NCBI GenBank assembly: GCA_040376705.1
Contig: JBEIQE010000004.1
Location: 69,015-133,014 of the forward strand
Direction of reading: 5' to 3'
Origin: JBEIQE01 sp040376705
GTDB lineage: Bacteria > Pseudomonadota > Alphaproteobacteria > UBA2400
DNA length: 64,000 bases
Positions 1 through 8,220 of this stretch are shown piece after piece; the stretch's first letter is position 1; each line of letters begins with the position of its first letter. Made by a program: the position numbers and the translations under genes. Below the pieces are notes generated by a model that saw only the letters and a program-made list of their open reading frames with translations, was not told the origin of the DNA and searched no databases.

Positions 1-333
1 GAATTCGCTCAAACTGCCTCCTACCTGTGGGATGGCACTGGCGATAACCCTTACCTAGGCATTCTTGCCTGTGCGGATGCTTTGTTTGTGACATCTGATA
101 GCGTGAGCATGCTCTCGGAAGCCGCTTCAACCGGTAAAACCACCTATTTGCTCGGCTTACCCGGTAGCGCGCCTAAACATGAGCGTTTCCATGCGGCAAT
201 GCTTGAAAATAACTATCTTGCCCGTTTTACAGGCAGCCTTATATCTACCCCCACATCGCGACTCGATGATATGGAACGGGTAACTGCCCGCGTCCGTGAA
301 TTGCTTATTGCGCGCGGCAAACTATCTCAGTAG
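1..333 (+). CDS. ELM1-like (DUF1022) protein, C-terminal part
   Basis: The reading frame is open from the first base of the window and stops at TAG 331-333, leaving 110 residues of a gene that begins upstream. The segment LGILACADALFVTSDSVSM followed by E(A)ASTGK resembles the C-terminal half of the mitochondrial fission ELM1/DUF1022 family, which has a glycosyltransferase-B-like fold. In that family an acceptor-proximal loop reads VTSDSxSM. The bacterial function is not established. It lies directly before trxB, an arrangement common in alphaproteobacteria. The family call rests on motif recall only. Confidence 0.7.
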   Translation, partial: EFAQTASYLWDGTGDNPYLGILACADALFVTSDSVSMLSEAASTGKTTYLLGLPGSAPKHERFHAAMLENNYLARFTGSLISTPTSRLDDMERVTARVRELLIARGKLSQ

Positions 334-344
334 TGGATACCATC

Positions 345-1307
345 ATGACGACACATCACACCAAACTCCTTATCATCGGCGCTGGCCCTGCAGGTTATAC
401 CGCAGCCATTTACGCCGCTCGCGCCAACCTCAAGCCTGTGCTGGTGCAAGGCATGCAGCCCGGCGGCCAGCTCACGATCACCACGGATGTGGAGAACTAC
501 CCTGGCTTTGCCGACCCCATTCAGGGCCCATGGTTGATGGAGCAGATGCAAAAGCAGGCCGAGCATGTCGGCACGGTGCTCATCAGCGATCACATTAAAG
601 AAGTAAAGCTCAAGCAGCACCCGTTTGTCGCCATCGGCGAAAGCGGCGATGAGTATGTAGCTGAAACAGTTGTTATTGCCACCGGCGCACAGGCCCGCTG
701 GCTCAACATCCCCAGCGAAGAAAAGCTGCGTGGCTTTGGTGTATCCGCTTGCGCCACCTGCGATGGCTTTTTCTTCCGTAATAAGGATGTAGCGGTTATC
801 GGTGGCGGTAACAGCGCGCTTGAAGAAGCACTCTACCTCTCCGGCATCGCCAAGAGCGTGACCATGGTTCACCGCCGCGATGCGTTCCGCGGTGAAAAGA
901 TTTTGCACGACCGTATTGCGGCCAACCCCAAGATCAAGATCGAGTGGAACAGCGCAGTGGATGAAATCCTTGGCAGCGGCGAGCCTGTCTCGGTCACCGG
1001 TTTGCGCCTGAAGAACACCGTAACCGGTGCACTGAAGGAAATTCCGGTCGATGGTGTGTTTGTTGCGATTGGCCACGACCCGGCCACCAGCCTGTTCAAG
1101 GGTCAGGTTACTACCGATGACGGCGGGTACATCATCACCGCGCCAGATTCGACTGCCACCAACATTCCGGGCGTATTTGCGGCAGGCGATGTGAAGGACA
1201 AGGTCTTCCGTCAGGCTGTTACGGCAGCTGGCATGGGCTGCATGGCCGCACTTGAAGCCGAGCGCTGGCTGGCTCAGGCAGAACCCGCCAAAGCGGCTGC
1301 CGAGTAA
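345..1307 (+). CDS. trxB: Thioredoxin-disulfide reductase
   Basis: Cytoplasmic flavoenzyme that passes electrons from NADPH through FAD and a redox-active disulfide to thioredoxin. The 320-residue product has the FAD-binding GAGPAG near residue 13, the active-site CATC at about 136-139, the NADPH-binding GGGNSA at about 153, and the C-terminal GVFAAGDV FAD motif. The length matches the bacterial low-molecular-weight enzyme. I chose ATG 345 because the product then begins a few residues before KLLIIGAGPAG, as in E. coli TrxB. An upstream GTG at 333 overlaps the previous stop and is possible. No strong SD is visible. The stop overlaps the next start by one base (TAATG), suggesting co-translation with the LysR gene. 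Confidence 0.96.
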   Translation: MTTHHTKLLIIGAGPAGYTAAIYAARANLKPVLVQGMQPGGQLTITTDVENYPGFADPIQGPWLMEQMQKQAEHVGTVLISDHIKEVKLKQHPFVAIGESGDEYVAETVVIATGAQARWLNIPSEEKLRGFGVSACATCDGFFFRNKDVAVIGGGNSALEEALYLSGIAKSVTMVHRRDAFRGEKILHDRIAANPKIKIEWNSAVDEILGSGEPVSVTGLRLKNTVTGALKEIPVDGVFVAIGHDPATSLFKGQVTTDDGGYIITAPDSTATNIPGVFAAGDVKDKVFRQAVTAAGMGCMAALEAERWLAQAEPAKAAAE

Positions 1308-2200
1308 TGGCACTCGACTGGGACAAGCTCCGGATTTTCCACACGGTTGCGCTGGCTGGTAGCTTTACCAAAGCCGGGCATGACCTTGGCCTTTCCCAGT
1401 CGGCCATCAGTCGCCAGATCAGTGATCTCGAGGCCAAGCTCAAGATTCCCCTGTTCCACCGCCATGCGCGTGGCTTGGTGCTGACCGAGCAAGGCGAAGT
1501 GCTGCAGCGCGCGGCGCGTGATGTGTTCCTCAAGCTCAAGTCGGTTGAATCGCAGATTACCGAAAGCCGCGAGACCCCAAGCGGCGAGCTGCGTGTGACC
1601 ACCACCTTCACACTGGGCTCGACCTGGCTGGTGCCGCTGCTGCCCGAATTCCACCGCCTGTACCCTGATGTGCAGATCAGCGTGATATTGGATGACCGCG
1701 AGCTGGACCTCTCGATGCGTGAGGCCGATGTGGCCCTGCGCATGCTGCCCACCGCGACTGACAGCAACCTTATTCGCCGCCACCTTATGTATATGGAGCT
1801 CAAGCTCTATGCCCACAGGGCGTATCTGGAACGCCGTGGCCGCCCCAAGAGCCTTGAAGACCTCTCGAACCACGACCTGCTGGCCTTCCCTGAAGACAGC
1901 GCCTGGCCGTTTGAGCAGGTGAACTGGCTGCTCGATGCCAGTATGCCGTCCGGCCAGCACCGCCACGCGGTTTTAAAGGTCAATTCCTACATGGCGCTGC
2001 TCTCGGCCACCCAGCAGGAAATGGGAATCGCGAGCTTCCCCAACTATCTGGCCATCCCCCATCGCGAACTTGAGGTGGTGCTGCCCGAGATCGATATTCC
2101 GCGCGTTGAAGTTTTCTTTGTCTATACCGAAGAATTGCGCAATTCTATTAAGATAGCCGCCTTTAGAGACTATCTGTTGCGGAAAAGTTCCAAGTCTTAA
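1307..2200 (+). CDS. LysR-family transcriptional regulator
   Basis: The 297-residue product has an N-terminal winged helix-turn-helix (about residues 3-62, including SFTKAGHDLGLSQSAISRQI), then the LysR substrate-binding domain from about residue 90. The ATG overlaps the trxB stop by one base, so the two are probably co-transcribed. This trxB-LysR order recurs in alphaproteobacteria. The inducer and targets cannot be read from the sequence. LysR proteins usually control a divergent neighbour, but none is present here, so it may act elsewhere or on its own operon. Confidence 0.93.
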   Translation: MALDWDKLRIFHTVALAGSFTKAGHDLGLSQSAISRQISDLEAKLKIPLFHRHARGLVLTEQGEVLQRAARDVFLKLKSVESQITESRETPSGELRVTTTFTLGSTWLVPLLPEFHRLYPDVQISVILDDRELDLSMREADVALRMLPTATDSNLIRRHLMYMELKLYAHRAYLERRGRPKSLEDLSNHDLLAFPEDSAWPFEQVNWLLDASMPSGQHRHAVLKVNSYMALLSATQQEMGIASFPNYLAIPHRELEVVLPEIDIPRVEVFFVYTEELRNSIKIAAFRDYLLRKSSKS

Positions 2201-2305
2201 GGCGAGTCCGTCTAGGTTGAATCTCGCGCCGATTCAATCAAATAAATGATATTTATCAATGCAGTATAAATTCCGTATTATATAATTGTTTGCATTATAC
2301 ACAAA

Positions 2306-2334
2306 TTGTCGCATCACTTTACGTTAGGTATGCT
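2306..2334 (+). promoter_or_regulatory. Possible promoter of the hairpin RNA
   Basis: TTGTCG at 2306-2311 and TATGCT at 2329-2334 are separated by 17 bases. They match the sigma-70 boxes at four of six positions each. The surrounding 2230-2340 is strongly A+T-rich. A start near 2341 would give a transcript of about 195 bases ending at the terminator at 2510-2538. A TATAAT at 2281-2286 is an alternative -10 box but lacks a convincing -35. Confidence 0.35.
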
Positions 2335-2340
2335 TAAAAT

Positions 2341-2538
2341 GCATAACTGACCCGTAAACTTTTCAATAGACCTCAGATGCGAAACACATCATAAACCGCC
2401 CTCAGGCAGTGCATTGCATTGCCTGAACTTCCTACGGGATGCCCATCCTGTAGTGAACTCTTTTTAGAGTTCAACGTCTTCCCAGACGTGAAGCCTCCCT
2501 GTTCAACTGGCCGGGTCCGCAAGGACCCGGCTATTTTT
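2341..2538 (+). ncRNA. Candidate multi-hairpin small RNA
   Basis: Between the LysR gene and dps lie five consecutive hairpins on the plus strand. They are 2403-2425 (CAGGCA/TGCCTG), 2432-2453 (CTAC-G-GGAT pairing with ATCC-T-GTAG), 2454-2473 (TGAACTC/GAGTTCA, loop TTTTTA), 2474-2489 (ACGTCT/AGACGT, loop TCCC), and a terminator at 2510-2531. Short C-rich segments (CCC in loop 2, TCCC in loop 4, and GCCTCCCTG between hairpins 4 and 5) could pair with Shine-Dalgarno sequences, as in C-rich alphaproteobacterial sRNAs. That role is inference. A 66-codon open frame (2419-2619) crosses the hairpins and has no SD. I do not recognise the RNA family. Confidence 0.6.
2510..2538 (+). terminator. Rho-independent terminator, GNRA-capped
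   Basis: Perfect 9-bp stem GCCGGGTCC/GGACCCGGC (2510-2518 with 2523-2531) closed by a GCAA tetraloop and followed by TATTTTTT. It would end the candidate small RNA, or readthrough from the LysR gene. Confidence 0.9.
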
Positions 2539-2567
2539 TATCCCTGCCCCCATCCATTCATGCAAAC

Positions 2568-2595
2568 AAAAAGGCCGCCCTTGCGAGCGGCCCTT
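2568..2595 (-). terminator. Rho-independent terminator of dps
   Basis: Read on the minus strand, a GGCCGC/GCGGCC hairpin (2573-2578 with 2587-2592) is followed by a run of T (AAAAA at 2568-2572 on the plus strand). It lies just past the dps stop and is convergent with the plus-strand terminator 30 bases away. Confidence 0.8.
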
Positions 2596-2615
2596 CCGTA
2601 TCAGTTACGTAAAGC

Positions 2616-3059
2616 CTAGGCCTGCTGAGCTTTCAGCATCCATACCATCTTCTGGTGCGCGCGCAGGCGGCCGATGAACAAGTCTTCGGTCCCCTCATCA
2701 TCTGCCTCATCCGCAACCTCAATCGCTTCATGCAGGGTCTTGATCAGTGCTTCATGGCCGGCAATCAGGCCTTTGAGCATGCTGTCTTCGGTCTTGCCTA
2801 CACCATCCTTAAGGTCAGACGGATCGAGCAGATCCTTCAGGCTGGTGGGGGCCAGCGCGTCGAGTGCGCGGATACGCTCGGCAATGTCATCGATGCTGGC
2901 ATGCAGCTCGTTATACTGGGTGTCGAACAACGCGTGCAGTGACGCGAAGTTGGAGCCAACCACATTCCAGTGGGCGGAATGGGTGTTGAAATAGAGGGCA
3001 AACGTCTCGGCCAGTACCTTGCGCAGGGCGGGAACGACGGAATTATCTTTACGACTCAT
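2616..3059 (-). CDS. dps: Dps-family ferritin-like DNA-protection protein
   Basis: The 147-residue product stores iron and shields DNA in stationary phase as a dodecamer, oxidising Fe(II) with peroxide. The ferroxidase residues fit the Dps spacing exactly: H30, H42, D46, D57 and E61, with gaps of 12, 4, 11 and 4 as in E. coli Dps. A good SD (AGGAGAAC) precedes the start. The gene stands alone between the hairpin RNA and the TraX pair, with its own terminator. It lacks a long lysine-rich N-terminal tail, so direct DNA binding is uncertain. Confidence 0.93.
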   Translation of the reverse strand: MSRKDNSVVPALRKVLAETFALYFNTHSAHWNVVGSNFASLHALFDTQYNELHASIDDIAERIRALDALAPTSLKDLLDPSDLKDGVGKTEDSMLKGLIAGHEALIKTLHEAIEVADEADDEGTEDLFIGRLRAHQKMVWMLKAQQA

Positions 3060-3153
3060 GGGGTTCTCCTTCTCTGCACAGGATACTAGCTCCCCCTGCA
3101 GTTAGGGAAAGCCCTCTATTTGCAGTTTAAGCGAATTATGGCACTTATAGCCG

Positions 3154-3936
3154 ATGGCACCCTATTCCCCCATCATGAGCCGTTGGCTCGAACGCCATCA
3201 ATCTTATGGTGCCCTTGTTAACAGCCACGACCTGATAAAAGCTCTGGCCGTTATCATCATGATTTGTGACCATATTGGCCAGTACCTTGCACCTAACGAA
3301 TTATGGTTTAGGGCAATTGGCCGTATTGGTTTTCCGGTCTGGTTTTTTATGGCTGGCTATACAAAAAAAGGCGGGTTCACCTGGGAACTTCTGCCGGGCA
3401 TGAGCTTACTGGTTCTAACACGCTACATTCTTGGGATACCGGTACTTGCGATCAACGCCCTGCTCACCATTTTTCTTATCCGCGTCATGATTCTCTACAC
3501 ACCAGCTGATTATTATAAAAAAAACCTCCCCCTCGTTTTGCTTATAGCATTACTTGCCTGCCTCTTCTTTAATGCAACTTCCATGTTATTTGAGTACGGC
3601 ACTATTGGCCTCCTCTTTGGGTATCTAGGCTACGCAGTTCGCAACACGCCTGACACTATCGAGCGACGAATACTGGCGCTCGCATGTTTTGTCGCTTTTA
3701 TGGCAACGCAACTATACCCAATAAGGTTCGATATATTACAAACACTTGTTATTGTCGTAGGTACCGCAGCCTTCATGTACTGGCTATACTTCTTCCAGTA
3801 TCGTCAGTACAATAATAGCCAATCCTGGCATGGTTTCGGCGTTGTTATCCGAGGCTTGGGGCGGCACACATTGCTCATTTATGTACTCCATCTTTACATC
3901 CTTGCCATTGTGATGATGGCCAACCGTTTGAGCTAA
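3154..3936 (+). CDS. TraX-family integral membrane protein (copy 1)
   Basis: The 260-residue hydrophobic protein has about seven membrane segments. Its N-terminal signature DLIKALAVIIMICDHIGQ, followed by WFRAIGRIGFPVWFFMAGY, matches TraX (PF05857). TraX of the F plasmid acetylates the N terminus of pilin, and chromosomal homologues are mostly uncharacterised. The start is uncertain: ATG 3154 has no SD, and ATG 3175 is an alternative. The DNA is visibly more A+T-rich than the flanking housekeeping genes. It is followed after 3 bases by a second TraX-like gene. No conjugation genes are adjacent. Confidence 0.8.
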   Translation: MAPYSPIMSRWLERHQSYGALVNSHDLIKALAVIIMICDHIGQYLAPNELWFRAIGRIGFPVWFFMAGYTKKGGFTWELLPGMSLLVLTRYILGIPVLAINALLTIFLIRVMILYTPADYYKKNLPLVLLIALLACLFFNATSMLFEYGTIGLLFGYLGYAVRNTPDTIERRILALACFVAFMATQLYPIRFDILQTLVIVVGTAAFMYWLYFFQYRQYNNSQSWHGFGVVIRGLGRHTLLIYVLHLYILAIVMMANRLS

Positions 3937-3939
3937 ATC

Positions 3940-4713
3940 ATGACCGAAACCACCATTACCAAACCAACTCTTGATGAGCATCTGGAAATCGCAAAATGGC
4001 TGGCGATTCTCACAATGGTGATCGATCATATCGGGTATATTTTTGGTGAATACCTAGACTACACTACATGGCGATCAGTTGGCCGTGTTTGCTGGCCACT
4101 CATTACCTGGATTGTAGCCATGCGCCTTTATGTAGCGCCTGAGCGCACCAAGGGTTACCTCAAGCGCCTGCTGCCTTGGGCTATTATCGCACAAGTACCT
4201 TATGCCTTTGTTTTCTGCCTCATGAAAACACCACCGATGCCCTGGTATAATAGCTTCAATGTATTTTTCACTATAATGCTTGGATGCCTCATTTTTATGA
4301 TGGTTATGGCGTGGGATAAATCATCAACGATCAAACGTGCATTGATAATATTTGGCGTTGTTAGCGTTAGCATCGTCAGCCTTAAAGTGGATTATAGCAC
4401 TTTTGGCGTTATCAGTATTCCGGTGCTGGCATTTCTGGCCCAGCGCGATCTCAAACAGTCTGCACTAGCTTGTGGTATTATGGCGGCCCTTGCAAATTTC
4501 TTTGTATTAGTGACTGATGGGCTACTGACCGAATATTGGTTGATGGCGGTTGTACCTCTTGTAGGCAGCCCTATTGCCCTCTACTGCCTCAATAACTACC
4601 TGCCCATGCCCCGCCTGCCGCGCTGGTTCTTCTACGCCTTCTACCCGCTGCACCTTATCTTGCTGGTCATTCTGGTGGTTATTCTCTTCCCGCCGCCAGC
4701 AGTCGCACCCTAG
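3940..4713 (+). CDS. TraX-family integral membrane protein (copy 2)
   Basis: The 257-residue multi-pass protein has the TraX signature EIAKWLAILTMVIDHIGY, then WRSVGRVCWPLITWIVA and RLLPWAIIAQVPYA. The last of these is more TraX-like than anything in copy 1. It starts 3 bases after copy 1 and is surely co-transcribed with it. The two proteins differ markedly in sequence, so the duplication is old, or one was acquired separately. An acyltransferase role is known only for plasmid TraX and is inference here. Confidence 0.82.
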   Translation: MTETTITKPTLDEHLEIAKWLAILTMVIDHIGYIFGEYLDYTTWRSVGRVCWPLITWIVAMRLYVAPERTKGYLKRLLPWAIIAQVPYAFVFCLMKTPPMPWYNSFNVFFTIMLGCLIFMMVMAWDKSSTIKRALIIFGVVSVSIVSLKVDYSTFGVISIPVLAFLAQRDLKQSALACGIMAALANFFVLVTDGLLTEYWLMAVVPLVGSPIALYCLNNYLPMPRLPRWFFYAFYPLHLILLVILVVILFPPPAVAP

Positions 4714-4829
4714 TAAAACTGCGCTGTTAAGCATCCTCAGGCTGCTATCTGCGGCCTGATTCAGCATTTCCTAACCCTGATTTGTTAGGCTTAAAAAATA
4801 TTAATATTTTAAAAAACAAGGATGACCCG

Positions 4830-5024
4830 ATGGGCAGCCCGCAGCACCCTGATTTTGACGCCCTGAGCCAGCAGGTTGACCTCGACCGTCTGCTCTATGC
4901 CTCATCGCCGCCCAGCGGCCCTACGGATGCGTTCAAGCCCCTGAGTGTGCGCAAAATAGATGCGGGCGTGACCCATGTGATCAACGCCCGCTTCCATCAC
5001 ATATCTAAACCTGGCTTAAGTTAG
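4830..5024 (+). CDS. Small hypothetical protein
   Basis: The 64-codon frame begins at ATG 4830, behind AAGGA at 4818-4822 with suitable spacing. This supports translation and this start rather than the in-frame start at 4782. The product (MGSPQHPDFDALSQQVDLD...) is soluble with no recognisable domain. It ends one base before the stop of the convergent aminotransferase gene. Upstream, 4770-4810 holds a weak hairpin (CCTAAC/GTTAGG) and an A+T palindrome. Confidence 0.5.
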   Translation: MGSPQHPDFDALSQQVDLDRLLYASSPPSGPTDAFKPLSVRKIDAGVTHVINARFHHISKPGLS

Positions 5025-5025
5025 C

Positions 5026-6258
5026 TTAAGCCGCCTCAACTTTTCCCTGCGTTTTTCCCATAACCGCCTCACAAGCGCGGGCGATACGGGTGCAGGCATC
5101 CTTCAACACTTCAGGCGATGCCGCATACGACACGCGGAAGTATGGCGACATGCCAAAGGCAGCGCCATGCACGGCGGCAACGCCCTCGGTCTCGAGGAAG
5201 TAAGTAACCACGTCTTCATCGGTAGCCAGTGTCTTGCCCTGCGGGGTGACCTTGCCAATCAGGCCGGCACAGCTGGGGTAGACATAGAAGGCGCCTTCAG
5301 GCTTGGCGCACGAGAGGCCAGGAGCCTGATTGAGCAGACCAACTACCAGATCGCGGCGTTCCTGGAAGGACTTGCGCCAATCCTTGAGGAAGTCGATGGG
5401 CTGTGTGAGAGCACCCAGCGCCGCAGCCTGCGAGATGGATGAAGCGTTTGAGGTACTATGACCCTGCAGATCACCCATGGCCTTGATAAGGGCCTTGGGA
5501 CCGCCAGCGTAGCCAATACGCCAACCGGTCATCGAAAAGGCCTTGGAGCAGCCATTCATGGTGAGGGTACGGTCGTACAGCTTGGGCTCGACCTGTGCGA
5601 TGGTGCGGAACTGGAAGTCGTCATAAACGAGGTGCTCGTAAATGTCGTCGGCCAAGATCCAGACATGCGGATGACGCAGCAGCACATCGGCCAGCGCACG
5701 CAGCTCGGCTTCAGTATAGGCAGCGCCCGTGGGGTTTGAGGGCGAGTTGAGGATGAGCCACTTGGTCTTGGGTGTAATGGCCTTCTCGAGTACTTCCGGC
5801 GCAAGGCGGAAGCCCTTGCTGGCATCTGTATCCACCACCAACGGCTTACCTTCGGCCAGATAAACGATATCAGGGTAGCTCACCCAGTAAGGCGCAGGGA
5901 TGATCACTTCATCGCCAGCGTTAACTGTGGCCAGCATGGCGTTGAAGAGTACCTGCTTGCCGCCGGTACCAACGATGATCTGGTCAGGCGCGTACTCAAG
6001 GCCGTTCTCGTTCTTGAACTTGGCCGAAATCGCCTTACGAAGTGCCATGGTACCCGGCACATCGGTGTACTTGGTCTCGCCCGCCTTGATGGCAGCTACA
6101 GCTGCATCTTTAATGTGGTTGGGGGTATCGAAATCGGGCTCACCTACGGAAAGGGAGATCACATCGCGGCCAGCAGCCTTCATTTCCTTGGCTTTGGAAT
6201 TGATCGACAAGGTGGGCGATGGCTTGATACGGGAAAGACGGTCGGCGAGAAGGGCCAT
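5026..6258 (-). CDS. aatA: Aspartate aminotransferase, class I PLP enzyme
   Basis: The 410-residue cytoplasmic enzyme moves an amino group between aspartate or glutamate and 2-oxo acids. Visible landmarks are SVGEPDFDTP near residue 37, the SPSNPTG motif at about 172, and the PLP-binding NGCSKAFSMTGWRIGY with K239. The length and sequence fit the subgroup Ib aspartate aminotransferases common in alphaproteobacteria. A related aminotransferase specificity (aspartate/prephenate) cannot be excluded. It is a monocistronic minus-strand gene. Confidence 0.93.
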   Translation of the reverse strand: MALLADRLSRIKPSPTLSINSKAKEMKAAGRDVISLSVGEPDFDTPNHIKDAAVAAIKAGETKYTDVPGTMALRKAISAKFKNENGLEYAPDQIIVGTGGKQVLFNAMLATVNAGDEVIIPAPYWVSYPDIVYLAEGKPLVVDTDASKGFRLAPEVLEKAITPKTKWLILNSPSNPTGAAYTEAELRALADVLLRHPHVWILADDIYEHLVYDDFQFRTIAQVEPKLYDRTLTMNGCSKAFSMTGWRIGYAGGPKALIKAMGDLQGHSTSNASSISQAAALGALTQPIDFLKDWRKSFQERRDLVVGLLNQAPGLSCAKPEGAFYVYPSCAGLIGKVTPQGKTLATDEDVVTYFLETEGVAAVHGAAFGMSPYFRVSYAASPEVLKDACTRIARACEAVMGKTQGKVEAA

Positions 6259-6361
6259 AATACTTGCTCCAGTTGGGTTCAGATGGGTCAGGAAACTAAG
6301 CCCCTACCCGCCCCAATGCAAGTGCGATTAACCCTTAATAACCAGCCAGATACAGGCCGCT

Positions 6362-6952
6362 TTACATACTCAAGCCTACGGATTTCATATCTGGCCGTAG
6401 CATGACGCCGGGCTGGGCAGTTTTGAAGACCGGAATGGCCAGTGTCGGGTTATCTGCCGAAACCTGGAAACCACCCTGTGCGGGGTGATAGCGCGTGCCC
6501 GAATGATGAATAGGAACCATGACCTTGCCGACCAATGTATAAGTCGTATTGCTGTAGGGGATGGCCGTGCAGTTCTCCTGAGCATGATATGAAGCGCATT
6601 TCTCCATAGAGCGATAATAGTAGCCTTTGCGTTGGTGCTTTTCAGTGGCAGTGCGGAATGCATCTACGCAGAAAGTTGCTTCTTTGCCCTGACTTTGGCA
6701 GTGCGCTACATCTTTAAAAACAAGCGTAGGGCTAGCATCCATGCGCGTCAGTTGGTCAGCATCCTGACCCGAAAGATGGATATTATAGCCGACAAGTCCA
6801 ATTGTCCCTGCAACCAGCCCTGTGGCCACCCATCCCAGCAGGCCAAGTGTCCGCTCCAGCATATCTTCGCCCTTAACAGGCAGGGTCAGTATCTCACCCC
6901 ATGTGCCAGCCATATCACTGATGAACTCTCCAGTACTCCGCAAGAAACCCAT
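6362..6952 (-). CDS. Membrane-anchored DUF1190/YgiB-like protein
   Basis: The start is ATG 6952, behind AAAGGAGAG. An in-frame codon at 6976 lacks an SD. The 196-residue product has one membrane segment (about 42-62), then a segment with the cysteine spacing of YgiB-type proteins: CQSQGKEATFC (CX9C), then CASYHAQENC (CX8C), with EKHQRKGYYYRS between, resembling the EAQRTAPKYATR stretch of E. coli YgiB. It has no lipobox, unlike its two upstream relatives. It is the last gene of the cluster that includes the ATP-grasp enzyme. I infer the DUF1190 relationship from the pattern only. The function of the family is unknown. Confidence 0.65.
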   Translation of the reverse strand: MGFLRSTGEFISDMAGTWGEILTLPVKGEDMLERTLGLLGWVATGLVAGTIGLVGYNIHLSGQDADQLTRMDASPTLVFKDVAHCQSQGKEATFCVDAFRTATEKHQRKGYYYRSMEKCASYHAQENCTAIPYSNTTYTLVGKVMVPIHHSGTRYHPAQGGFQVSADNPTLAIPVFKTAQPGVMLRPDMKSVGLSM

Positions 6953-7044
6953 GGCTACTCTCCTTTCTTCGAGCATAGGAAATCAGCCTGACAAGCGGGA
7001 TGAAGTTACAATGACGGTTTTATTACAGCTTTATGACAGGGTGT

Positions 7045-8208
7045 TTATCCAGCGATATAATGCGGAATGAAGCGGCTATCGTTACCCGTAATGTAGCCCG
7101 CATCCTCACGGATACCCAGACCACTGGCCTGATCGCCAATCACCCAAGCCCCCAGCACGGGGCGAAAGCCGTCAAACTCCGGCAAGGGCGCATAGGCCTG
7201 ATAGATGGCATCGCCCTCGTTATAAATACCTTTGGTCTTTTGCGCCTGCTCGCCGCCAATCACGATGGTAACGTTTGCGCCCTCGCGGCTGAGCTTGGGC
7301 TTGATTACATGGTCCTCGCCAGCAAAGTCAGCTACGCTGAAGCTGGCCTTCAAAAGGTTGGGATGGCCGGGGTTTAGCTCCCACAAAACTGGCAGCAATG
7401 CCTTGTTAGAGAGCAGCATCTTCCAGCTCGGCTCAAACCACTGCACCTTGTGCTCTAGCAGGCAATCGGCAAAACCATCGCGCGCCATATGCTCCCATGG
7501 GTAGAGCTTGAATGCGCGCTCAATCACTTCGCCGTCTTTGTCGACAAACTTGCGGGCGGCCTCATCCCAGCCGATCTCGCTCATATCCATACTCTTGGTA
7601 TTAAGCCCCGCCTGCGCCGCTGTATCGCGCAGATACTGGTAACAGATGAAATCCTCCCTGGCGTCTGAGCAGCCAGCGAAATGGATAAGCGGTAATGTTC
7701 CATCTACCGCAGGCAGTACTTTAGCCCAGCGGCTCACAAGGCGTTCGTGCAAGGCGTTAAACTGCTCATGGCCGGGCTTGCTCTCCTGCACCCAGTGCCA
7801 TTGCAGAATGGCGCTTTCGAACAGTGAGGTTGGTGTATCGGCATTATACTCGAGCATCTTGGGCGGATTTACACCGTCGTACTGCAAATCAAAGCGGCCA
7901 TAGACATGGGGCTGGCGGCTCTGCCAGCTGGCGACCACATCCGGCCAAAAGAGCTCAGGAATACCGAAATGCTCGATCAGGCGGTTATCGCCAGCCAGAT
8001 GACGGTTGATAATATGCTGGACAGCCGCAAGACACAGCTGATGCAGCGTATTGGTTGCTGCCTCAATCTCCATCGCCTGCTTGAGCGAGAACTTGTAGCT
8101 GGTATCCTCAGCCCAGTAGATCTTGCCGGCAAAGTGATGAATGTTAAACCCGAACTGCTCCAGTGACTTCTGCCAATCAGGACGGGGGGTCTGTGTCTCG
8201 CGCTGCAT
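7045..8208 (-). CDS. Glutathionylspermidine synthase-like ATP-grasp protein (YgiC family)
   Basis: The 387-residue product matches the length of E. coli YgiC/YjfC and the C-terminal synthetase domain of glutathionylspermidine synthase. Recognisable segments are LEYNADTPTSLFESA, HFAGCSDAREDF, LYPWEHM, and VIKPKLSREGANVTI near residue 300, the nucleotide-binding ATP-grasp region. Such enzymes join a carboxylate to an amine using ATP. The substrate of YgiC-type members, which lack the amidase half, is not established. It starts 12 bases after the upstream YgiB-like lipoprotein gene, the conserved ygiB-ygiC order. Confidence 0.9.
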   Translation of the reverse strand: MQRETQTPRPDWQKSLEQFGFNIHHFAGKIYWAEDTSYKFSLKQAMEIEAATNTLHQLCLAAVQHIINRHLAGDNRLIEHFGIPELFWPDVVASWQSRQPHVYGRFDLQYDGVNPPKMLEYNADTPTSLFESAILQWHWVQESKPGHEQFNALHERLVSRWAKVLPAVDGTLPLIHFAGCSDAREDFICYQYLRDTAAQAGLNTKSMDMSEIGWDEAARKFVDKDGEVIERAFKLYPWEHMARDGFADCLLEHKVQWFEPSWKMLLSNKALLPVLWELNPGHPNLLKASFSVADFAGEDHVIKPKLSREGANVTIVIGGEQAQKTKGIYNEGDAIYQAYAPLPEFDGFRPVLGAWVIGDQASGLGIREDAGYITGNDSRFIPHYIAG

Positions 8209-8220
8209 TGCTTTCTCCGA

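Noticed and set aside
2419..2619. A 66-codon plus-strand frame with CPSC and Pro-rich sequence
   Set aside because: It runs through four perfect hairpins and a terminator and has no SD. The signal is RNA structure, not coding.
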